NCBI RefSeq assembly: GCF_947495315.1
Contig: NZ_CANLYD010000011.1
Coordinates: 1 to 64,000, forward strand
Source of the DNA: an uncultured Aquimarina sp.
GTDB lineage: Bacteria > Bacteroidota > Bacteroidia > Flavobacteriales > Flavobacteriaceae
Length of the DNA stretch: 64,000 nt
Reading direction: 5' to 3'
A model generated the notes under the pieces. That model worked only from the letters and a program-made list of their open reading frames with translations. It did not search any database and had not been told where the DNA came from. Position 1 is the stretch's first letter. Each line of letters begins with the position of its first letter. Of this stretch, positions 57,846 through 64,000 are shown piece by piece. Position numbers and translations under genes: made by a program.

Positions 57846-60257
57846 TTATTGTTTTTCTTCTTCTTCAGGAAGTTCTTCGTCATCATCACTTGCAATAATT
57901 TTTAATGCAGGTTCTTTCAATGTTTTTTTATTCGCGATACTTCTTTCTAAAGAAAGCAATAATGATGGTAATAATAATAAATTGGCTAACATTGCAAATA
58001 ACAACGTAGCTGAAACTAATCCACCTAATGCTTTGGTTCCTCCAAAACTCGAAATCATAAATACTGAAAAACCAAAGAATAAAACTGTAGAAGTATAAAA
58101 CATGCTAACTCCGGTTTCTTTTAATGCAGCAAAAACTGATTTACGAATTCTCCAGTGATTAGACTTTAATTCTTGTCGATATTTTGCTAAGAAATGTATG
58201 GTGTCGTCTACAGAGATACCAAAAGCGATGCTAAAAACTAATATCGTAGATGGTTTTATAGGAACTCCTAAAAATCCCATTAAGCCCGCGGTCATTAATA
58301 AAGGAAGTAGATTAGGTATTAATGATATAACGATCATTTTAACGGATCTAAACATCCAAGCCATGAATAGTGCTATTAATATAATGGCCAGCCCTAAGGA
58401 GAATATAAGATTCCATACCAAATATGTTGTTCCCTTCTGAAAAATTAAGGCTTTACCCGTAAAAGTAACTTCATAACGATCCTTAGGAAATAGTTTCTCC
58501 AGTTTCGGAGCAAGATTAGCTTCTATTCGCTCCATTTCTTCAGTGCCTACATCTTTCATAAATGTAGTGATTCTAGCATATTGACCTGTAGAATCTACAT
58601 AGCTATTCATAGCTGCTGTTTTGGACTCGAAGCTTTTGATGTATGGTAAAATGAAATTACGCTCCTGGCTTGTTGGTAGTTGATAATATTTTGGATTTCC
58701 GTTATAGTATGTTTGTTTAGCATATTTTGCTAAGTTAACAATGGAAATAGGCTTAGATAACTCTGGTGTTTCTTCCAGTAGTTCTTCTAATTGTTCCATT
58801 CTCCGAAGAGTAGGTAGTTTTAGAACTCCTTGTTTACGCTTTGTGTCTATTAATATTTCTAATGGCATGATGCCATCAAACTCATCTTCAAAAAACTGAA
58901 TATCTTTAAAAAAACCTGCTGATTTAGGCATATCTTCTAATAAACTTCCAGAAACTTTTATGGTATAAATTCCAATAATACTTGCGATAAGTATAACAAT
59001 AGAGGAGATGTATATGGTAATTCTTTGGTTTTTAACGACGTGTTCCATCCAGTTGACCAACGTTTCAACCCATCTTTTTCCTAAATGTTTTAGATGCCTT
59101 TCTTTGGGTTGAGGCATATAACTGTAGATAATCGTAATAACCAGTAAACATAGAATAAATAACGCTATGATATTTAATGCTGCTACAATACCAAACTCTT
59201 TTAATAATTTACTTTCTGTTAAAGCAAATGTAGCAAAACCTGCAGCAGTAGTAACATTGGTCATTAGTGTTGCATTTCCAACCTTAGTAATAACACGTTG
59301 AAGAGATTTTGCTTTATTACCGTGCTTTTTTATTTCCTGTTGATATTTGTTGATTAAAAATATACAGTTTGGAATTCCAATAACGATTACTAATGGTGGT
59401 ATAATAGCGGTCAGAACAGTGATTTCGTATTGTAAAAGTCCTAGTAATCCAAAAGCCCACATTACCCCTATGATTACTGCTGTCATCGATATAAAAGTAG
59501 CTCTGAAAGATCTAAAAAAGAAAAAGAAGATCAATGATGTAACTAGTAATGCTGCTAAAATAAATATCTGAATCTCATCCATGATATTCTGAGAATTCAT
59601 CGTTCTGATATATGGCATACCGGAGACTTTTATGTCCATGCCGAATTTCTCTTCGAATTCTATAACTTTTGGGTTTAGAACATCTTCAATAAACTTTTTT
59701 CTTACAATTGTATTTACAATATCTTTATTAAGATAAATAGCACTTTGTATGGTATTGGATTTATTGCTATAAATGAGCCCTTCGTAAAAGGGTAATTTGT
59801 TGAACAATTTGTCTTCGTATTCCGAAACGTTCTTCTCAGTGTATGTGCTGTCTTTTATAAAGGATACAAGTTCGAACCTAGCAGGATTATCTTCTTTTTT
59901 AAGTATCTTTAAATCACTAACTGAAATTACCAGATCGATTTCACTAAATTGTTTGAATGAATCGTTAAAATCATTCCAGGCCTTTAATTTTGTTGGAGTA
60001 AAAAGAGAGCTGTCATTTACTGCCATTACAATGAGATTGCCCTCATCTCCAAATTTATCTAGAAACTCTTGGTATTTTATGTTTACTTCATGGTCATCCG
60101 GAAGAAGATTCGCTTCAGAAAAAGAAAAACGCATATTTTTCCACTGAAAGCCAAGAAAAACGGTTATACCGATAATAATTATGAATATTGCTGCTCTATT
60201 ACGGAGTATAATTCCAGCTAATGTATTCCAAAACCCGAAAGTTAATAACTTTGCCAT
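57846..60257 (-). CDS. RND/MMPL family transporter
   Basis: 803 residues. TM1 (AIFIIIIGITVFLGFQW) is followed by a large periplasmic loop, then TM cluster 2-6 (about 225-380; IQIFILAALLVTSLIFFFFF, FRATFISMTAVIIGVMWAFG, GIVAALNIIALFILCLLVI), and the pattern repeats (about 405-780; RSVKMIVISLIPNLLPLLMT, AFGISVDDTIHFLAKYRQEL, MFYTSTVLFFGFSVFMI). The Asp pair in ISVDDTIHF is typical of RND/MMPL and Patched-like proteins that use proton flow to export lipids or hydrophobic molecules. It ends in an acidic tail (DDDEELPEEEEKQ). Confidence 0.88.
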   Translation of the reverse strand: MAKLLTFGFWNTLAGIILRNRAAIFIIIIGITVFLGFQWKNMRFSFSEANLLPDDHEVNIKYQEFLDKFGDEGNLIVMAVNDSSLFTPTKLKAWNDFNDSFKQFSEIDLVISVSDLKILKKEDNPARFELVSFIKDSTYTEKNVSEYEDKLFNKLPFYEGLIYSNKSNTIQSAIYLNKDIVNTIVRKKFIEDVLNPKVIEFEEKFGMDIKVSGMPYIRTMNSQNIMDEIQIFILAALLVTSLIFFFFFRSFRATFISMTAVIIGVMWAFGLLGLLQYEITVLTAIIPPLVIVIGIPNCIFLINKYQQEIKKHGNKAKSLQRVITKVGNATLMTNVTTAAGFATFALTESKLLKEFGIVAALNIIALFILCLLVITIIYSYMPQPKERHLKHLGKRWVETLVNWMEHVVKNQRITIYISSIVILIASIIGIYTIKVSGSLLEDMPKSAGFFKDIQFFEDEFDGIMPLEILIDTKRKQGVLKLPTLRRMEQLEELLEETPELSKPISIVNLAKYAKQTYYNGNPKYYQLPTSQERNFILPYIKSFESKTAAMNSYVDSTGQYARITTFMKDVGTEEMERIEANLAPKLEKLFPKDRYEVTFTGKALIFQKGTTYLVWNLIFSLGLAIILIALFMAWMFRSVKMIVISLIPNLLPLLMTAGLMGFLGVPIKPSTILVFSIAFGISVDDTIHFLAKYRQELKSNHWRIRKSVFAALKETGVSMFYTSTVLFFGFSVFMISSFGGTKALGGLVSATLLFAMLANLLLLPSLLLSLERSIANKKTLKEPALKIIASDDDEELPEEEEKQ

Positions 60258-60342
60258 TCTCTATTTTCCTGGTGCAAATGTAAGAATTTGAGTTTTTAAT
60301 ACTTAAAAAATTTTCAAAAGAAAATTAATAAATAATAATGTG

Positions 60343-62784
60343 TTAAAGCTTTAGGTAAAAAGTGAATTTAAAGGCAATGTTATCTTCAATCTTTGGTAGA
60401 TGATATGCTCCATAGCGGTAGGCAAAACTTAGCCCAAAACCAGCAAAAAGTTTATTTATTTCGAATCCAGATTCCTGATAGCCTTGTTGAAGAGAATCGA
60501 AATTAACGCCCAGGTGTTTAACTCGATTACTTACATCTCCGATAGCATATCTAGTGATTAATACCATTTCTGGTTTAAGCCAACTGGCTATTTTAAAGGG
60601 TCTCAATCTATGTCTTATTTGTAAAGTAGCAAGTCGGTCACTAAAAAACTCACTAAAATACATAGTTTCGAAACTTCTTCGTCCTGCAACAGAAAATCTT
60701 TGAAAAATGGTTTCTTTGGTTGGGGAATTTGGATACGCGTGATACAAGTGTGTCAGTGGTACATCACCACTTGCGATATCAGCTTCTAATAGTAAACTTG
60801 TGCTTGATTGATTAAGACGATTAATTATATATTCTGCTTTAATTCCTATTTTACTATAATTAAAATTACTATCAAATATCCCCTTATACCCTTGTGTGTA
60901 TTGGGCTGTGATTTTTGGATACCCATCTTGTATTTCTCTATAACCATTAGGTGTTTTTAGAAACTTACTGAATGGGCTCCATCTAAGCGCTATGGTGGAT
61001 TCTGCAGTTTTGTATTGTGAGAATAAATTACCATCATCAAAATATGTATAACCGCCAGTTTGATCAATATTACTAACAGAAAGTTGAGTTTCTGATAATA
61101 ATTTGGGTAAAATCCTATGCTGTAAGCTTGCGCTCCAGGTTCTATGTTTGTAGTAGAAATCTATGTTTACCAAGCGTGGTTCGAATAAGGAATATACGCG
61201 TCTATCGGTTAAATAGAAAAAACTACCTACCTCTTTAAGATCATCAGTGTAATTAACATTTAACCAAGAACCTGAATCCTTATTTAATAAAACTCCACCA
61301 CCTAACCCAAATTTAAACTTACCATCTCTAAAGCCGTAAACGAGATAGCCTTCCGCGCGAAATCGTTTAGAAAACTTCTCATTTGTTAATCCCCCAAGTC
61401 CTAAGCGTAATCCTTCAAAATTATTATATTTTATAGGGTAAGTTAGGTCAAAATCGAAAAATCCAACAGGGTAGTAGCCAATATTAAAACTCTGAATAAC
61501 ATCTATTCTTCGCTCTATGTTCTGTGCTTGAACAATACTGTCTACGATAGGAAAGGATTTTAAATCTTTTTCTGTAATTGCAGTTGTTCTATATGTGTTC
61601 CAATATTCTTCGCTTCGAGTAGTTGCTTCAGGGGCTATTTCAATCGCGGATTGTTGAAGCTTAATTTTAGAATCTGGCTTGATTGTATAATCAAAGAAAT
61701 CTGTTTTAGAAATTAAGAAGTCATTGTTGCCTGTAAAACTTTTCTGATCATTCCCTAATCTGCCAACTGATATTTGGCCTCCAAACAAAGTAACCTTTTG
61801 TTTTCCAATACCAGGTCTGATAGTTACTTCCTGATTTAGTGGAAGCCATAATTTTTCTTCGGTATTGTATTCGAAATCATGGGTTACCATCACATTGAGC
61901 TCTCCTCTTAATTCTGCAACTGCTTTCTGGATGGCTAATGTTTCCATATCCAGATATAAAACTCCCTCAAGACTTGCTATTTTTTTAGATCGTCTTGGTT
62001 GAAAGAGTATTACATACGCAGGTCTTTTACCTTGCGTGGTGTCTAGTACCTTATAATAATAATTTTTGAGAGCTCTATTAGATAAAGGACTTGCATATCG
62101 GTTATTAAAGATTACATAATTTTCTTGATATAGCGAGTTAGACTGAATTTTTATCCCTAGTACATTATACACTGGTTTGTTAAATCCGGTCATTCTGGAA
62201 GCAAGAACAGTTTCTTTTTCATCGCGCCCTTTGTTAAATTGATGTTGGCTTACTTTTTCAGAAAGAAAAGAGTGAGCATCGTTAAAGATACGTTCCATAT
62301 CTGCTCCTGTAGTATCTGGAGTTTCGAACCTTGCCTGATTATCTTCAGTAATTTTAAACTTGTTATAACTTTTATAGCTATAACTTTGTAAAGCTTTATT
62401 TGGGTTATTATCGTTTTTGTTGATAATAGCTTGTTTAATAATATTAGAGGCAATACTTCCCGGAACATCTAGTTTTACCGTTTCTAAATTTTCTTGTGTA
62501 GGAGAAAGTTGAATCTCTACTTTTACTATATCTTCGGATTTAATGGAAAAATTTTTCTTATTATATCCAATATAACTTACTGTTAGATTAACGGGGTAAC
62601 TATCACATCTTATTACGAACTCGCCTTTTGAAGAGGTTAGTGCATAGGAGTTATGATCCGTTTTTACCGTGGCAAAAGGTAATGGTTGGTTGGTGCTTTG
62701 ATCAATTACTTTTCCGGTAATGCTAATTTGGGATAGTAAAACAAAATGAGTGAAAAATAGTAAACAGAAGAGTTTGTTTTGCAT
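60343..62784 (-). CDS. DUF5686 outer-membrane protein with carboxypeptidase-regulatory-like domain
   Basis: 813 residues from the chosen ATG, giving signal peptide MQNKLFCLLFFTHFVLLSQ. A CarboxypepD_reg-like domain follows (ISITGKVIDQSTNQPLPFAT, CDSYPVNLTVSYIGYNKKNF; 20-105). The rest is a large DUF5686 region: NNPNKALQSYSYKSYNKFKI, FVEKVSQH-type loops and beta-barrel strands (FRAEGYLVYGFRDGKFKFGL, AYRYGAYHLPKIEDNIAFKF), ending KFTFYLKL. It is thought to be an outer-membrane protein of Bacteroidota; the role is unknown. It lies downstream of frr. Confidence 0.82.
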   Translation of the reverse strand: MQNKLFCLLFFTHFVLLSQISITGKVIDQSTNQPLPFATVKTDHNSYALTSSKGEFVIRCDSYPVNLTVSYIGYNKKNFSIKSEDIVKVEIQLSPTQENLETVKLDVPGSIASNIIKQAIINKNDNNPNKALQSYSYKSYNKFKITEDNQARFETPDTTGADMERIFNDAHSFLSEKVSQHQFNKGRDEKETVLASRMTGFNKPVYNVLGIKIQSNSLYQENYVIFNNRYASPLSNRALKNYYYKVLDTTQGKRPAYVILFQPRRSKKIASLEGVLYLDMETLAIQKAVAELRGELNVMVTHDFEYNTEEKLWLPLNQEVTIRPGIGKQKVTLFGGQISVGRLGNDQKSFTGNNDFLISKTDFFDYTIKPDSKIKLQQSAIEIAPEATTRSEEYWNTYRTTAITEKDLKSFPIVDSIVQAQNIERRIDVIQSFNIGYYPVGFFDFDLTYPIKYNNFEGLRLGLGGLTNEKFSKRFRAEGYLVYGFRDGKFKFGLGGGVLLNKDSGSWLNVNYTDDLKEVGSFFYLTDRRVYSLFEPRLVNIDFYYKHRTWSASLQHRILPKLLSETQLSVSNIDQTGGYTYFDDGNLFSQYKTAESTIALRWSPFSKFLKTPNGYREIQDGYPKITAQYTQGYKGIFDSNFNYSKIGIKAEYIINRLNQSSTSLLLEADIASGDVPLTHLYHAYPNSPTKETIFQRFSVAGRRSFETMYFSEFFSDRLATLQIRHRLRPFKIASWLKPEMVLITRYAIGDVSNRVKHLGVNFDSLQQGYQESGFEINKLFAGFGLSFAYRYGAYHLPKIEDNIAFKFTFYLKL

Positions 62785-62816
62785 TATCCGAATTGATTCA
62801 TAAAAATTGAAGGTAA

Positions 62817-62852
62817 ACAGAAGTGTTTTTATAAAAGAAAACACTTCTGTCT
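62817..62852 (-). terminator. Hairpin between frr and the DUF5686 gene
   Basis: A 13-bp stem ACAGAAGTGTTTT / AAAACACTTCTGT with a 7-nt loop. It lies in the 84-bp gap after the frr stop and before the DUF5686 ATG, so it probably ends or attenuates pyrH-frr transcription. Confidence 0.65.
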
Positions 62853-62868
62853 TAGGTGTTTAATATAA

Positions 62869-63432
62869 TTAGACTGTCATGATCTCTTTTTCTTTAACAG
62901 CAAGCATATCGTCAATTTTCTTGATATAAGTATCAGTCAATTGCTGGATGTCTGCCTCAGTATTTTTCGCCATATCTTCAGACAATCCATCCTTTTCTAA
63001 TTTTTTTATTTCGGTATTCGCATTTTTGCGGTCATTACGTACACCAACTTTTGAGTCCTCAGCTTCGGCTTTTGCCTGTTTTACTAATTCCCGACGACGT
63101 TCTTCCGTCAAAGGCGGTACACTTATGATTACGCTTTCGCCATTATTCATAGGATTAAAGCCAAGGTTAGCCGCTAAAATTGCTTTTTCAATTTCCTGAA
63201 TTAACGATTTCTCAAAAGGCTGAATAGTAATTGTTCTGGCATCAGGAGTATTTACATTTCCTACTTGATTTAATGGAGTAGGGTTTCCGTAATACTCTAC
63301 CATAACACCACTTAACATAGCTGGAGATGCTTTCCCTGCTCTAATTACAATTAATTGTTTTTCTAAATGAGCTATTGCGCCCTGCATAGATTCTTTAGTT
63401 GAATCCAGAATAAAATTTACTTCTTCGTTCAT
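62869..63432 (-). CDS. frr: Ribosome recycling factor
   Basis: 187 residues: MNEEVNFILDSTKESMQGAI at the start, VIRAGKASPAMLSGVMVEYY, TPLNQVGNVNTPDARTITIQ, ISVPPLTEERRRELVKQAK and EDGxxx-type helix DMAKNTEADIQQLTDTYIKK. With EF-G it splits post-termination ribosomes. It starts 51 nt after the pyrH stop, the conserved pyrH-frr order. Confidence 0.97.
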   Translation of the reverse strand: MNEEVNFILDSTKESMQGAIAHLEKQLIVIRAGKASPAMLSGVMVEYYGNPTPLNQVGNVNTPDARTITIQPFEKSLIQEIEKAILAANLGFNPMNNGESVIISVPPLTEERRRELVKQAKAEAEDSKVGVRNDRKNANTEIKKLEKDGLSEDMAKNTEADIQQLTDTYIKKIDDMLAVKEKEIMTV

Positions 63433-63483
63433 CTTAATATAGTTCTTTTGTTTATTAGTTGATCAAAAAACGAGCCACTATTC

Positions 63484-64000
63484 TTATAGGTTTACTTTTG
63501 TTCCAATAGATTCTCCCGAAATAACTTTTAATAAGTTCCCGGTTTTATTCATATCAAAAACTATAATTGGCAATTCATTTTCTTGACTTAGAGTAAATGC
63601 TGTTGTATCCATTACTTTAAGTCCTTTTCTTAAAACATCATCAAATGTAATGAAATCAAATTTAGTAGCTTGCGAATCTTTTTCAGGGTCTGCCGTATAG
63701 ATTCCATCTACTCTTGTTCCTTTAAGGATTACATCGGCATTGATTTCTATTGCTCTTAATACCGCTGCAGAATCTGTTGTGAAATATGGATTACCTGTTC
63801 CTCCTCCAAAAATTACAACTCTTCCTTTTTCTAAGTGCCTAATGGCTCTTCTTTTGATAAATGGTTCTGCTACTTCGTTAATTTTTATAGCAGATTGAAG
63901 TCTTGTAGGTATATCTGCATCTTCTAATGCGCTTTGTAGTGCTAAGCCATTAATCACAGTTGCAAGCATTCCCATATGATCCGCTTGAACCCTGTCCATA
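63484..64000 (-). CDS. pyrH: UMP kinase, N-terminus cut by the window edge
   Basis: About 171 residues are visible. The frame continues past the right edge, so the start, including the N-terminal phosphate-binding loop, is not seen. Conserved parts: ADHMGMLATVINGLALQSAL, RRAIRHLEKGRVVIFGGGTG, NPYFTTDSAAVLRAIEINAD, ILKGTRVDGIYTADPEKD and KVMDTTAFTLSQENELPIIV. It phosphorylates UMP to UDP and is hexameric and allosterically controlled by GTP/UTP in most bacteria. Confidence 0.95.
   Translation of the reverse strand, partial: MDRVQADHMGMLATVINGLALQSALEDADIPTRLQSAIKINEVAEPFIKRRAIRHLEKGRVVIFGGGTGNPYFTTDSAAVLRAIEINADVILKGTRVDGIYTADPEKDSQATKFDFITFDDVLRKGLKVMDTTAFTLSQENELPIIVFDMNKTGNLLKVISGESIGTKVNL

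Overview
The window is a low-GC bacterial chromosome segment from the Bacteroidota, most likely a marine member of the Flavobacteriaceae. Aquimarina or a close relative is my best guess, unproven without a search. The signs are a type IX secretion C-terminal sorting domain, a PorT/SprT-like protein, many SPII lipoproteins with S-C or G-C lipoboxes, a TTTG/TAnnTTTG-type promoter, a MarR/LytTR/sigma-54 regulator set, and a housekeeping order (pyrH, frr, DUF5686, RND permease, asnS ... rpoN, porT, exbD, exbD, exbB, ansA, tatD) that I recall from flavobacterial genomes.

Layout. 1-3581 (minus): 5' part of a giant secreted repeat protein with exact 327-bp (109-residue) cadherin/VCBS-like units, running off the left edge. 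3727-5321 (minus): phage tail collar-domain protein and a formyltransferase-fold enzyme. 5659-13310: a coherent cluster with a retropepsin-like aspartyl protease, a TPR-CHAT (caspase-clan) protein, a PKD outer-membrane protein and a ZU5-like lipoprotein on the minus strand, divergent from an ECF-type sigma factor and a one-TM TPR putative anti-sigma factor on the plus strand. 13436-13991: a small conserved protein and an orphan double-glycine-leader, six-cysteine peptide. 14287-23446: core genes tatD, ansA, tRNA-Ser(GGA), exbB, a membrane protein, exbD x2, a second exbD pair, porT, a PAP2-like membrane protein and rpoN.

23744-55713 is accessory. It holds a four-gene two-component operon; an array of hairpin repeats surrounding a DUF559 nuclease-like gene; two tandem lipoproteins each with two CBM21-like starch/glycogen-binding domains; marR-GNAT; a DUF5060-type glycoside hydrolase-like protein exported by T9SS; and a GIY-YIG gene broken by a TGG-to-TGA change. 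It then holds a large membrane-stress island (S24-like XRE regulator, YbjN-like protein, PspA, YbjQ, tiny membrane protein, OB-fold/YqiJ-like protein, short SPFH protein, full flotillin, twin tail-anchored small proteins, DUF3592, DUF559, a 1621-residue AAA+ ATPase and a lipoprotein), an operon of TonB-type receptor, serine hydrolase and LytS/LytTR pair, and an ankyrin pair.

55722-64000 returns to core genes: asnS, RND/MMPL permease, DUF5686 outer-membrane protein, frr and pyrH (cut by the right edge).

The most interesting candidates are the PspA-flotillin-giant AAA+ island with its likely operator sites and unlisted tiny genes; the CHAT/retropepsin/sigma cluster; and the association of small nuclease-domain genes (two DUF559, one GIY-YIG) with palindromic repeat families. 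Start codons were moved from the longest ORF where a signal peptide, an ATGA overlap or a repeat-derived N-terminus argued for it.
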